In this document: positions 47,311 to 56,746 of the stretch, in pieces
Layout: every line of letters starts with the position of its first letter
How positions within the stretch are numbered: the stretch's first letter is position 1
Origin: CAKKQX01 sp963734595
Lineage (GTDB): Bacteria > Pseudomonadota > Gammaproteobacteria > Burkholderiales > SG8-41
Assembly: GCA_963734595.1 (NCBI GenBank)
Contig: CAVTHV010000037.1
Span: 496,001-560,000 of the forward strand
DNA: 64,000 bases
Direction: 5' to 3'
Made by a program: the position numbers and the translations under genes
Notes under the pieces: generated by a model
What the model saw: only the letters and a program-made list of their open reading frames with translations
The model's database searches: none
What the model was told of the DNA's origin: nothing

Positions 47311-47340
47311 AAAACAAACGGCCGGCGAAATCGCCGGCCG
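47311..47340 (-). terminator. Terminator of the grxD transcript
   Basis: Perfect 10-bp stem (47319-47328 with 47331-47340, CGGCCGGCGA arm) with a two-base loop, followed on the minus strand by TTTGTTTT. It lies between the convergent tauE-type and grxD genes. Confidence 0.8.
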
Positions 47341-47362
47341 TTGATTGCCGCGGGGAAGCGGT

Positions 47363-47671
47363 TCAGCCCTGCAGCATCTTCTGCAGTTCGCCGCTCTTGT
47401 ACATCTCGGTCACGATGTCGGAACCACCGACGAATTCGCCATTGACGTAGAGCTGCGGGATCGTCGGCCAGTTCGCGTATTCCTTGATGCCCTGGCGGAC
47501 TTCGGGATCCTCGAGCACATTGACCGAGGAGATCTTGCTGACGCCGCAGGCGCGCAGCATGTTCACGACGTTGGCCGAGAACCCGCACTGCGGAAAATCA
47601 GGCGTGCCTTTCATGTACAGCATCACCCGGTTCTGGGTCACTTGCTCTTTGATAATGTCCTGAATACTCAT
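47363..47671 (-). CDS. grxD: Monothiol glutaredoxin, Grx4 type
   Basis: 102 residues. It binds and transfers [2Fe-2S] clusters with glutathione. The CGFS active site is in FPQCGFSANVV (about Cys28), with the TVPQ-like segment as TIPQLYVNGEFVGGSDI. In the cytoplasm it partners BolA-type proteins. An AGAAAATC spacer precedes the ATG at 47671. It is followed by a terminator and preceded by prmC on the same strand. Confidence 0.96.
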   Translation of the reverse strand: MSIQDIIKEQVTQNRVMLYMKGTPDFPQCGFSANVVNMLRACGVSKISSVNVLEDPEVRQGIKEYANWPTIPQLYVNGEFVGGSDIVTEMYKSGELQKMLQG

Positions 47672-47734
47672 GATTTTCTCCGATACCTGACTAACACTGT
47701 CGGGTATTATTCTAGCGGCTAATCCGGTTGTCCG

Positions 47735-48565
47735 TCAAGCGTTCGTCGCGCGCCCGCCACTGACCCGCTCGATGCCGGCCAGATCGCGCCGCGAGAACAC
47801 CGCGACCAATCCCGCAGCGCTCAACAGCGCCCGGCAGCGTTCGGCCTGGTCGTAACCGTGTTCGAACATCAGCCAGCCGCCGGCGGCGAGATGGGCGTCC
47901 GCGTCATGCACGATTTTCCGGATGCAATCCAACCCGTCCACGCCTGCAGCCAGCGCGTGCCGCGGCTCGAACAGCAGATCGCCCTGGCGCAGATGCGGGT
48001 CGTCCCTGGCAACGTACGGCGGGTTGGACACGATGACGTCGAAGCACTCGCCGGCGACCGCGCCAAACCAGTCGCCGAACCTGAAATCAACATTGGTCAC
48101 GCCGAGCGCACGCGCATTCTGCGCCGCAATTTCCAGCGCGTCCGGCGAACGGTCGGTCGCCGTCACCCGCGCGCGCGGACGGTGCCGGGCGATGCTGATC
48201 GCGACACAGCCGCTGCCGGTGCCGAGATCGAGCACGCGGCATGGCGCAGCGGCAGGAATGCGTTCCAGCGCGAGTTCCACCAGCAGTTCGGTTTCGGGGC
48301 GCGGGATCAGCACCGCCGGCGCAACGCTGAAGTTCAGACTGAAAAATTCGCGCTCGCCGGTGAGGTAGGCAACCGGCTCTCCCGCCGCGCGGCGCGCCAC
48401 GAGCGCTTCGAACGCGCGCTGTTCGGCTGCGCTTAATTCGGCATCCGGATTCGCAGCAAGATATGCGGCATCGCGGCCAACCACATGGCGCAGCAGCGCA
48501 CGGGCATCAACGGCGTCGAGTTTTTGCTGCGCTTCGGCGAGCGCGCCGCCGACAGTGAGGGTCAT
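47735..48565 (-). CDS. prmC: Peptide chain release factor N5-glutamine methyltransferase
   Basis: Methylates the Gln of the GGQ motif in release factors RF1 and RF2. 276 residues. N-terminal helical domain, then motif I VLDLGTGSGCVAISIARH near 117-134 and the catalytic NPPY in VIVSNPPYVARD near 185. Its substrate gene prfA lies immediately upstream on the same strand (31 bp), the classic prfA-prmC arrangement. Confidence 0.96.
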   Translation of the reverse strand: MTLTVGGALAEAQQKLDAVDARALLRHVVGRDAAYLAANPDAELSAAEQRAFEALVARRAAGEPVAYLTGEREFFSLNFSVAPAVLIPRPETELLVELALERIPAAAPCRVLDLGTGSGCVAISIARHRPRARVTATDRSPDALEIAAQNARALGVTNVDFRFGDWFGAVAGECFDVIVSNPPYVARDDPHLRQGDLLFEPRHALAAGVDGLDCIRKIVHDADAHLAAGGWLMFEHGYDQAERCRALLSAAGLVAVFSRRDLAGIERVSGGRATNA

Positions 48566-48596
48566 GACCGTTGGGAACAGTACAGGAATATCCGGA

Positions 48597-49683
48597 CTAC
48601 GCTGTTTCTTCCGCGAGCGTCGCCAGCTGCTCGGCCTGGTGCTCGGCGGCCAGCGCGCCGATCAGCGCGTCGAGGTCGCCGTCCATGATCTGCGCGATCT
48701 TGTAGAGCGTCAGGTTGATGCGGTGGTCGGTGACGCGGCCCTGCGGGAAATTGTAGGTGCGGATGCGCTCGGAACGGTCGCCGCTGCCGATCAGCGATTT
48801 GCGGGTGGCCGCCGTCTTCGCGTGCTGCTCGCGCATCTGCTTGTCCTTGATGCGCGCCGCGAGCACGGCCAGCGCGCGCGCCTTGTTCTTGTGCTGCGAG
48901 CGGTCGTCCTGGCACTCGACGACGATGCCGGTCGGCAGATGCGTGACGCGGATCGCCGAATCGGTCTTGTTGATATGCTGGCCGCCGGCGCCGGAAGCGC
49001 GGAAGGTGTCGATCCTCAGCTCGGCGGGATTCAACACCACGTCGGCGATCTCGTCGGCTTCCGACATCACCGCCACCGTGCATGCCGAAGTATGGATGCG
49101 GCCCTGGGTCTCGGTCACCGGCACGCGCTGCACGCGGTGTCCGCCGGATTCGAACTTGAACCTGGAGTACGCGCCGCGGCCGATGATCCGGGCGATGATT
49201 TCCTTGTAACCGCCCATTTCGCCCTGGCTTTGCGAAACGACCTCGACCTGCCAGCCGTTGCGCTCGGCGAAACGCGCATACATCCGGAACAGCTCGCCGG
49301 CAAACAGGGCCGATTCGTCGCCGCCGGTGCCGGCGCGGATCTCGAGGAAGATGTTGCGCTCGTCGTTGGGATCCTTGGGCAGAAGCTGCTTCTGCAGCTC
49401 GGCCTCGATGGTCTCGAGGTGCGCCGCGCGCCTTCTGGATTTCCGCTTCCGCAAACTCGCGCATCCCGGGGTCGCCCGCCATCTCGCGGGCCTCCTGGAG
49501 GTCCCGTTCATGGCGGCCATACGCCTTGTAGAGCTCGACCACCGGCGCGATTTCGGCGTGTTCGCGCGTGAGCCTGCGGTAATTCTCCATGTCGGCAGTC
49601 GCATTCTCGTCGCTCAGGAAACGGTTGATTTCATCGAGTCGATTCGAAAGCTGCGCCAGCTTGGCAGCAATGCTCTGCTTCAT
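48597..49683 (-). CDS. prfA: Peptide chain release factor 1, frame broken near 49425
   Basis: Recognises UAA and UAG and triggers peptide release. About 361 residues, the exact family length after removing one base. The catalytic GGQ is in SGAGGQHINKTDSAIRVTH; the anticodon-like tripeptide region is near QRVPVTETQGRIHTS. The break lies in AAGGCGCGCGGCGCACC, one G too many between EIQKA and HLETIEAEL. Being essential, the gene must be intact in the organism. The start at 49683 is six bases before the heptamer array. Confidence 0.95.
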
Positions 49684-49688
49684 GTAAG

Positions 49689-49784
49689 GGTAACCGGTGA
49701 GTAGTGAATCGTGAATGGTAAACAGCGGACCTGCACCGCGGGTTTGGTCCTTACCGCTTGCTGTTTCCCGCTCCCTGTTTCATT
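49689..49784. repeat. Inverted heptamer-repeat element 4
   Basis: The left array (49689-49723) has five degenerate heptamers of the form NGT(A/G)ANN. The right array (49750-49784) has five, related to CTTACCG and TTTCATT. The right array covers the hemA stop codon (49780-49782), and the left one ends six bases before the prfA start. It is the most degenerate of the four elements. Confidence 0.7.
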
Positions 49785-51038
49785 CCGGGCGCTGGATCTG
49801 GTAGACCCGCCTCAGCACTTCGGCCAGCTGTTCGCGCTCGTCTTCGCCGGCATAGTTGAGCGTATGGGTCGGCGCGTGCAGAAACTTGTTGGTCAGCGCG
49901 CGTGAAAGCTGCTCGAGCACGACCTGCGGATCCTCGCCCCGGGACAACCGCGCGCAGCGCGCGCTCCAGTTCGTGGCGGCGCGAACGCTCGGCGTTATCG
50001 CGCAGCGCGCGGATGGTCGGCACCAGCTCGCGGTTGCCGAGCCAGTGCATGAAATCCGTCGACCTGGTTTTCGATGATCACCTCGGCCTGGGACACCGCG
50101 ATTCTGGCGGATATCCATGCCCTCGCGGGCGATCTTGCCGAGGTCGTCGACGGTGTAAAGGAATACGTCGTCGAGCTTGTCGACTTCGCCCTCGATGTCG
50201 CGCGGCACGGCCAGGTCGAACATCAGGATCGGGCGGTGCTTGCGCGCCTTCAAGCGCGCTTTCGATGAGCGCCCTTGCCGATGATCGGCAGCGGGCTCGC
50301 CGTGCAGGTCACGATGATGTCGTGAAGCGCGAGCTGCGTCTGCAGGTCGTTGAGCGTGATGGCGCGGCCGAGAAAGCGGTCGGCAAGCTGCTGCGCGCGC
50401 TCCGCCGTGCGGTTGGCAAACGTCATGTGCCGCGGGTGGCGGGCGGCGAAATGGGTGGCGCACAGCTCGATCATTTCGCCGGCGCCGATGAACAGCATGT
50501 TCTGCCCGGCGATGCTCGGATAGATGCGTTCCGCAAGCTGCACCGCCGCGGCGGCCATCGATATCGTGCTGGCGCCGATGTCGGTTTCGCTGCGCACCGC
50601 CTTGGCAACCGAGAAGGTGCGCTGGAACAGCTTGTTGAGCAGGAACCCCAGGGTGCCGGCGGCCTGCGCGTTGCGCACCGCGTCCTTGAACTGGCCGAGG
50701 ATCTGCGGCTCGCCCAACACCATGGAATCGAGACCGCTCGCCACGCGAAATGCGTGCTTGACCGCCTTCTCCTGCGGCAACTGGTAGAGATACGGCTCGA
50801 GGTGCTGCAGTTTCAGGCGGTGATAGCCGGCAAGCCAGTCGATCGCGAGCCCCGGGACCTCGGTATTGCAATAGACCTCGGTCCGATTGCAGGTCGAAAT
50901 GATCGCCGCTTCCTTTACCGGCTGGCGGTCGACCAGGTCGCGCAATGCCTGCACCAGATTTTCGGCGTGGAAAACCACCTGCTCGCGCACCGAGAGCGGG
51001 GCGGTCTGGTGGTTGACGCCGAAAGCGAACAGCTGCAT
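49780..51038 (-). CDS. hemA: Glutamyl-tRNA reductase, about four frame breaks
   Basis: First committed step of C5 haem synthesis, reducing glutamyl-tRNA to glutamate-1-semialdehyde. About 417 residues. The catalytic Cys is in ISTCNRTEVYC (about Cys50); next come the SGLDSMVLGEPQILGQFKDA motif, NADPH-binding MLFIGAGEMIEL, PILMFDLAVPRDIEGEV, and a C-terminal dimer domain ending VYQIQRPE. The first 263 codons are intact; breaks occur near 50250, 50103, 50060 and 49945. A good promoter lies 30-57 bp upstream. Confidence 0.93.
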
Positions 51039-51067
51039 GGGCCGGAAACCGGAATAAGGGACTGTAT

Positions 51068-51095
51068 ATTATATGCTTCTGCCGCCCGCGGACAA
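51068..51095 (-). promoter_or_regulatory. hemA promoter
   Basis: On the minus strand: -35 TTGTCC (51090-51095), 16-bp spacer, perfect -10 TATAAT (51068-51073), placed 30 bp before the hemA start codon. Confidence 0.65.
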
Positions 51096-51251
51096 AACGA
51101 TGGGCAAGCCGCCGTCCCGCAAGAATCCTTCGGAATCGACGGGATTTATACAGTAACGGGATTAAGACCCTGGAAACCGCGTGTAAATCCCGGTTAATCC
51201 GGCCCATCCGGACTTTCGTTCAGAGCCCGTTTTTGATTTTTGCGGCAACTT

Positions 51252-52247
51252 CTATGCCGTGTGTTCGTTCAGCAGCGCGGCGCCGCGTGCCCAGCGGCCA
51301 AGATTGGCAAGAAATACTTCGGCGGCGCGCTGCTCGTTGCCGGCCGAGGCCAACGCGTTGTGCGGCGTGACGAGCACATTGGGCAAATCCCACAGCGGCG
51401 AGCCGGGCGGCAGCGGCTCTGTCTCGAACACGTCGAGATAGGCGCCGCCAAGGTGTCCGCTTTTCAGCGCTTCGATCAGGGCCAGTTGGTCGACCACGCC
51501 GCCCCGCGCGACGTTGATCAGGCGGGCGCCCCGGGGCAGCAGGGCCAGCGTCCCGGCATTGATAATGCGTCGCGTCGCGTCGGAGAGCGGGCAGGCGAGC
51601 ACCACCCAGTCGCAACGCGGCAGCAATTCCGGCAGCGCCGTGAACGGATGCATTTCGGCAACCGGGTCGCCCGGCTGCATGGGACTGCGGCGTACGCCGA
51701 TGACATGCATGCCGAGCGCCTGGCAGAAGCGCGCCACCGTCGCCCCTATCGTCCCCAGCCCCAGAATGGCGATGCTTTGCCCGCGCAGGTCCTTCGGCAC
51801 CGCGGACCCGCGCACCGGCTCCCAGGCATGGCGGCGTTGCGCGTCGATCCAGTGCGGGAAGCCGCGCGCGAGCATCAGCAGGCCGCAGATCGCGGTCTGC
51901 GCCACCGGTTCGCCGTTGGTCCCGGCCGAGGTCGTGAGCCTGACGCCGCGCGCGCTCAAGGCAGGCAGAAACGCATGTTGATCGACGGCGGCGCTGACAA
52001 AGTGCACCCACTTGAGATTGCGGGCCGCGACGACCGCGTCGCCGAAAGCCGCGTAGTGTTCCGCGTAGCGAATATCGCGCGTCAGATAGGCGATCTCGAT
52101 GCGATCGCAGTCCGCGGGCGAAAGCCGGGCCCGGGGATCATCCGGAAGATGAACGATGTCGGGGTCGAGCCCGGCCTCCCGGGCAACGGCGGCGAGCTTG
52201 TCACCCTCGCTGGCGACAAACCCCTTCGACAACAGCATGCCGGTCAT
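51252..52247 (-). CDS. D-2-hydroxyacid dehydrogenase (NAD-dependent)
   Basis: 331 residues. The NAD-binding domain has IAILGLGTIGATVARF (about 150-165). The catalytic Arg lies in NVARGGVVDQ, Glu in FETEPLPPGSPLW, and His in VTPHNALAS, where PHNA replaces the usual PH.A/S pattern. It reduces a 2-oxoacid to the D-2-hydroxyacid, or the reverse; glyoxylate, hydroxypyruvate or a branched acid are possible. It shares strand and a 47-bp gap with the PrpB-like gene and is probably co-transcribed. Confidence 0.88.
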   Translation of the reverse strand: MTGMLLSKGFVASEGDKLAAVAREAGLDPDIVHLPDDPRARLSPADCDRIEIAYLTRDIRYAEHYAAFGDAVVAARNLKWVHFVSAAVDQHAFLPALSARGVRLTTSAGTNGEPVAQTAICGLLMLARGFPHWIDAQRRHAWEPVRGSAVPKDLRGQSIAILGLGTIGATVARFCQALGMHVIGVRRSPMQPGDPVAEMHPFTALPELLPRCDWVVLACPLSDATRRIINAGTLALLPRGARLINVARGGVVDQLALIEALKSGHLGGAYLDVFETEPLPPGSPLWDLPNVLVTPHNALASAGNEQRAAEVFLANLGRWARGAALLNEHTA

Positions 52248-52294
52248 GTCGCCCCCACGGCCCGGGTGAGGGAGCGTCACTCGATCCGACACCC

Positions 52295-53215
52295 TCACTT
52301 CCCCGGCGGTTTGCCCTTGGCAAACAGCGCGTCGAGCTTCTGCTCGTAGGCATGGTAGTCGAGGAAGTCGTAGAGGTCGCTGCGCGTCTGCATCGTGTCG
52401 ACCACGTTCTTCTGCGTGCCTTCCTTGCGCAGCGTCTGATAGACCTGCAGCGCCGCCGCATTCATCGCGCGAAACGCCGACAGCGGGTACAGCGCCATCG
52501 CAACGTTGGCGCCCGCCAGCTCCTGCGTCGTGAACAGCGGGGTTGCGCCGAACTCCGTGATGTTGGCCAGGATCGGCACTTTCACCGCGTCCGCGAATTT
52601 CCGGTACATCGCGAGTTCGGTGATCGCTTCCGGGAAAATCATGTCGGCGCCGGCCTCGACGCAGGCGCAGGCGCGGTCGACGGCCGCCTGCAGGCCTTCG
52701 ACGGCCAGCGCGTCGGTGCGCGCCATCACCACGAAGTCGCGATCGGTTTTGGCATCGACCGCCGCCTTGATGCGGTCGACCATCTCCTGCTGCGACACCA
52801 GCTCCTTGTTGGGACGGTGGCCGCAGCGTTTGGCGCCGACCTGGTCCTCGATATGCATCGCCGCCGCGCCGAATTTGATCAGCGAACGGACGGTGCGCGC
52901 GATGTTGAATGCGCTGGAACCGAAACCGGTATCGACATCGACGAGCAGCGGCAGGTCGCACACATCGGTGATGCGGCGCACGTCGGTGAGCACGTCATCG
53001 AGATTGCTGATGCCCAGATCGGGCAGCCCCAGCGAGCCGGCGGCCACGCCGCCGCCCGACAGGTAAATTGCGCGATAGCCCACGCGCTCGGCCAGGCGCG
53101 CGTGGTAAGCGTTGATCGCGCCGACGATCTGCAACGGTTTCTCCGCGGCAACGGCGGCGCGAAAGCGGGCGCCCGCGGATGCGATCCCGGGGGTCGCTGA
53201 AAACAAACCGGTCAT
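52295..53215 (-). CDS. prpB: Methylisocitrate lyase-type protein (isocitrate lyase/PEP mutase family)
   Basis: About 306 residues. PrpB signature segments: IVGAINAYHARLAERVGYRAIYLSGGG split over the N-terminus, VDVDTGFG, and the catalytic KRCGH in HIEDQVGAKRCGHRPNKELV. It would cleave 2-methylisocitrate to pyruvate and succinate in propionate breakdown. No prpC or acnD lies nearby, so a related C-C lyase role is possible. The start at 53215 has AAGGAG eight bases upstream; a GTG at 53224 overlaps that site. Divergent from the IclR regulator. Confidence 0.87.
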   Translation of the reverse strand: MTGLFSATPGIASAGARFRAAVAAEKPLQIVGAINAYHARLAERVGYRAIYLSGGGVAAGSLGLPDLGISNLDDVLTDVRRITDVCDLPLLVDVDTGFGSSAFNIARTVRSLIKFGAAAMHIEDQVGAKRCGHRPNKELVSQQEMVDRIKAAVDAKTDRDFVVMARTDALAVEGLQAAVDRACACVEAGADMIFPEAITELAMYRKFADAVKVPILANITEFGATPLFTTQELAGANVAMALYPLSAFRAMNAAALQVYQTLRKEGTQKNVVDTMQTRSDLYDFLDYHAYEQKLDALFAKGKPPGK

Positions 53216-53398
53216 GTGCTGCACTCCTTATTCCTTATTGATGGCTGCGCGGGGGTGGCCGGCGCATGCGGCCCTATGGTATCGCGCCGGCGCAGAGGTG
53301 TGTGGCCAGCGCTGGCGGGAGGCGGCGTGGCGCGCATCGCCCGACCTCCGTAATATGGACTGTCAGGGCCAGCTGAGCACCAAAATCGCCCGAAAAAG

Positions 53399-53417
53399 AT
53401 AACATAGAGGAAGTTAT
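53399..53417. promoter_or_regulatory. Possible operator between prpB-like and iclR genes
   Basis: ATAAC and GTTAT arms separated by nine bases lie 58 bp before the IclR gene and upstream of the divergent prpB-like gene. The placement fits an IclR-family site; the sequence is short and the evidence weak. Confidence 0.35.
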
Positions 53418-53474
53418 TCCGCTAGCCGGCGCGCGGTGGCATAATCATGGCCTGATCTCACCATCCGGACTCAT

Positions 53475-54275
53475 ATGGCCAGAAAATCGTCTGACGCGCC
53501 GGGGCGGCTCTCCGGCACCCAAAGCATAGAACGCGCGCTGCTGCTGGTGCGCGAGATCGCCGCACATAACCGCGGCGGCTCGCGCCTGCTCGATCTCGCC
53601 ACCCGCACCGGCCTGCAGCGCCCCACCGTGCATCGCATGCTGAAATGCCTGGCCGAGGAAAACATGGTGCAGCAGGACCCCGATACGCACCGCTACTTCC
53701 TCGGCTCCATGGTGTTCGAGCTGGGCCTCACCGCGGCGCCGCGCTACAACCTGCGCGAAATCTGCCATCCCGCGCTGACGCGCATCGCGGAAGCCACCGG
53801 CGACACCGTGTTCCTGACCCAGCGCAGCGGACTCGATTCGGTATGCATCGACCGGCGCGAAGGCACCTTCCCGATCAAGACCTTCACGCTCGAAATCGGC
53901 ATGCGGCGCCCGCTCGGGGTGGGCACCGGCAGTCTCGCGATTCTCGGCGCGCTGTCGGAAGAGGAAATTCGCCAGATCATCAACGCCAATGCCGCGCGTC
54001 TGCCGGAATACAGCCTGAATGTAAACAGCCTGACCGCGCAGGTGCGGCGCGCGCAAAAAATCGGTTATGCGGTGCGCGAGACGCCGTCGCTTGCCGGCGT
54101 GCGCTCGATCGGCCTCGCGCTGCACAACCGGAGCGGCATGGCTTTCGCCGCGCTCTCGGTCTCGACGATCTCAAGCCGCATGAACGACAAACGCGTCGTC
54201 GAACTCGCGACCATGATCAAGAACGAGATCCGCCTGATCGAAAAACAGCTCGCGACCGGCACCGATACCCGCTAG
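53475..54275 (+). CDS. IclR-family transcriptional regulator
   Basis: 266 residues. The N-terminal winged helix has SRLLDLATRTGLQRPTVHRMLKCLAEENMV (in pieces across about 36-66), and the effector domain has GDTVFLTQRSGLDSVCIDRREG and LGVGTGSLAILGAL. IclR members sense aromatic or organic acids and CoA-pathway intermediates. It heads the CoA-transferase operon (55 bp to the next gene) and is divergent from the prpB-like gene, so it probably controls one or both. Confidence 0.92.
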   Translation: MARKSSDAPGRLSGTQSIERALLLVREIAAHNRGGSRLLDLATRTGLQRPTVHRMLKCLAEENMVQQDPDTHRYFLGSMVFELGLTAAPRYNLREICHPALTRIAEATGDTVFLTQRSGLDSVCIDRREGTFPIKTFTLEIGMRRPLGVGTGSLAILGALSEEEIRQIINANAARLPEYSLNVNSLTAQVRRAQKIGYAVRETPSLAGVRSIGLALHNRSGMAFAALSVSTISSRMNDKRVVELATMIKNEIRLIEKQLATGTDTR

Positions 54276-54330
54276 GCCCCGCAGACGCGTAACACGCGGG
54301 CTATCGAAGACCGAAGGCGACCGTTCCGCC

Positions 54331-55576
54331 ATGATGAAACATTTCGATCGCAATGCAGCCTGCCCGCTCGATGGCGTGCGCGTGCTCGATTTGTCGCGCG
54401 TCGTTGCCGGCAACATGCTGAGCCTGCTGCTGGCCGACTTCGGCGCCGAAGTGATCAAGATCGAGTCGCCGGAAGGCGATGCGCTGCGCGACTGGCTGGT
54501 CGCCAAAATGGCCACCAACTGGAAAGTCTATGCGCGCAACAAGAAAAGCGTGTGCCTGAATCTGCGCAAGACGGAAGGACGGGAACTGCTGCTGCGCCTC
54601 GTCGAAACGGCAAATGTGCTGCTCGAAAATTTCCGCCCGGGCACGCTCGAAAAAATGGGCCTCGGCCCCGACGTGCTGCTCGCGCGCAATCCCAAACTCG
54701 TCATCGTGCGCATTTCGGGCTGGGGCCAGACCGGGCCGTACCGGCACAAGCCGGGTTTCGGCACGCTTGCGGAAGGCATGTCGGGGTTCGCTTCGATGAA
54801 CGGCTTTGCCGACCGCGAACCGGTGCTGCCGCCGATGCAGCTCGCCGACTGCACCGCCGGCCTTTACGGCGCCTACGCGACGCTCATCGCACTGCGTCAT
54901 GTCGAAGTGAGCGGCGGCCGCGGGCAGGTGATCGACCTGCCGCTGCTCGAGCCGCTGTTCTCGTGCATGGGCCCGCAGGCCGCGAGCTACAAGGCCAGCG
55001 GCAAAGTGCGCGAGCGCACCGGCAGCCGCTCGACCACCGCCGCGCCGCGCAATGCCTATCAGACCAAAGACGATCAGATGGGTCTGCCTGTCGGCCTCGA
55101 CGCAACCGATGACCGAGCGCGTGTTCCGCGCCATCGGCAGGCCCGACCTGATCGAGAACCCGCGTTACCGGACCAACGCCGAGCGCGTGAAACACGCCGC
55201 CGAACTCGACGCGATCATCGGCGAGTTCATGGGAAAAATGACGCTGGCCGAAAATCTCGCGTTCTTCGACCAGCACGAGGTCACGGTCGGCCCGGTCTAC
55301 GACATTTCGCAGATCATCGACGACCCCCATGTGAAAGCACGCGAGATGGTGGTCGAGTACCCGGACGACGAAATGGGATCGGTGCCGATGCATTGCGTGG
55401 TGCCGCGCCTGTCGGAAACCCCGGGCGCAATCCGCGCGCCGGCGCCCGGACTGGGCGAGCATAATGGCGAGATCCTGTCCGGGCTGGGACTGAGCCGGGA
55501 CGAACTCGCGCAACTCGCGGCGCAGGACGTGATCTATCAGGGGCCGCAGCGCAAGAAGGGGGCGGCCGGGCAGTGA
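54331..55576 (+). CDS. CaiB/BaiF family III CoA-transferase 1, frame broken near 55085
   Basis: About 414 residues. The N-terminus has CPLDGVRVLDLSRVVAGN, the fold signature; the catalytic Asp is Asp173 in PPMQLADCTAGLYGA; the glycine-rich GGRGQVIDLPLLE segment follows. These enzymes move CoA between carboxylic acids through an aspartyl-CoA intermediate. An extra base in GATCAGATGG near 55085 splits AYQTKDD from RWVCLSASTQPM. With the CitE-like lyase and MaoC-type hydratase downstream, a dicarboxylic acid such as itaconate, mesaconate or citramalate is a reasonable substrate, unproven. Confidence 0.88.
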
Positions 55577-55595
55577 CTGGCGGACCGTAGGTCTT

Positions 55596-55620
55596 CAAAT
55601 AAATATGTTTAAAAACAAGG
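55596..55620 (-). repeat. T-rich intergenic motif, copy F (minus strand)
   Basis: On the minus strand it reads CCTTGTTTTTAAACATATTT, close to copies A and B but with CCTTG for CCGTTG. It overlaps the AAGGAGC ribosome site of the next gene, so the resemblance may be partly fortuitous. Confidence 0.3.
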
Positions 55621-55629
55621 AGCTATAAC

Positions 55630-56541
55630 ATGCCCCGAGAACTGCCCGTGTGGCGCTCGCTGATGTACGTGCCGGTCAACGTCGACAAGTATGTCGACAA
55701 GGCGCATACGCGCGGCGCCGACGTGATCCAGCTCGATCTCGAGGACAGCGTGCCGCCGGCGGAGAAGGCCGGCGCGCGCAAGCTGGTGGAGCAGGCGGCG
55801 GCGAAAGTGCGGCGCGGCGGCGCCGACGTGGTGGTGCGCATCAACCAGCCGCTGTCGCTCGCGGTGCGCGATCTCGAGCATTCGATCTGCCCCGATGTCG
55901 ACGGCATCGCCTGCACCAAGATCGACAGCGCGTCGCACGTGCGCCTGCTCGATGAACTCGTCACCGAACTCGAGCAGAAGCGCGGCATGCAGGTCGGCCA
56001 CACCAAATTCATCACCATGATCGAGACCGCCGATGCGTTTTTCCGCATCCGCGAGATCGTGAGCGCGAGCGCGCGCACCGTCGCCTGCAACATCGGCGGC
56101 GAGGACTTCGCGCTCGACTGCAACATGCAGCCCACGGGCGAGGCGCTGTTCTATCCCAAGCAGCACATGATCATCGCCGCCAACGCCGCCGGCATCCTGC
56201 CGCTCGGCTTCATCGACAGCGTCGCGAGTTTCGGCGACTGGGACAAATTCCGCAAAATGGTGCGCCGCTCGCGCGACTTCGGTTTCATGGGCGCCGGCTG
56301 CATCCACCCCGGCCAGGTCACGATCGTCAACGAGGAATACACGCCGGGCGCGGAGGAAGTCGACTACGCGCGCAAGGTGATCAAGCTGAACGAGGAAGCG
56401 ATGAAAAGCGGGCGCGGCTCGTTCTCGCTCGACGGCAAGATGATCGACATCCCGATCATCGTGCGCGCCGAAAAACTGCTCCGGCGTTACGAGGCGATCA
56501 AGGCGCGCGAAGCGAAAACGCTCGCCGCGATGAAAGGCTGA
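55630..56541 (+). CDS. HpcH/HpaI aldolase/CitE-like lyase
   Basis: 303 residues, TIM-barrel C-C lyase of the malyl-/citramalyl-CoA lyase group. Motifs: RSLMYVPVN at 9-17, LDLEDSVPP at 35-43, VVVRIN at 67-72, Mg ligands Glu132 (MIETADAFF) and Asp159 (IGGEDFALD). It would split a beta-hydroxyacyl-CoA to acetyl-CoA plus glyoxylate or pyruvate. An ACAAGGAGC site precedes the ATG at 55630. It lies between a CoA-transferase and a MaoC-type hydratase, as in mesaconate/itaconate degradation sets. Confidence 0.9.
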   Translation: MPRELPVWRSLMYVPVNVDKYVDKAHTRGADVIQLDLEDSVPPAEKAGARKLVEQAAAKVRRGGADVVVRINQPLSLAVRDLEHSICPDVDGIACTKIDSASHVRLLDELVTELEQKRGMQVGHTKFITMIETADAFFRIREIVSASARTVACNIGGEDFALDCNMQPTGEALFYPKQHMIIAANAAGILPLGFIDSVASFGDWDKFRKMVRRSRDFGFMGAGCIHPGQVTIVNEEYTPGAEEVDYARKVIKLNEEAMKSGRGSFSLDGKMIDIPIIVRAEKLLRRYEAIKAREAKTLAAMKG

Positions 56542-56602
56542 TAACCATCAACCGCAGGAATCGGGAACGCAGCAAGAAAATCGCGGGAAGCGTTCTTTTC
56601 AA

Positions 56603-56618
56603 TATCCCTTTGGGGATA
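56603..56618. promoter_or_regulatory. Palindrome upstream of the hydratase gene
   Basis: TATCCCTTTGGGGATA: perfect 6-bp arms with a four-base centre, in the 205-bp gap before the MaoC-type gene. An AT-rich stretch GGTAAAATTTAAAATTC follows near 56685-56701 and may contain a promoter. The role is unknown. Confidence 0.4.
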
Positions 56619-56746
56619 CGCAAAGCAAACGTGATCGGGCACCTGCCGCGGCCTTCGCTTCCCCCGGGAGGCGCCGACAAAGTTGGTAAAATTTAAAATT
56701 CACGCCATCTGCCGGCGTATCTGACAATGCAACGGAGTCTGCTGCA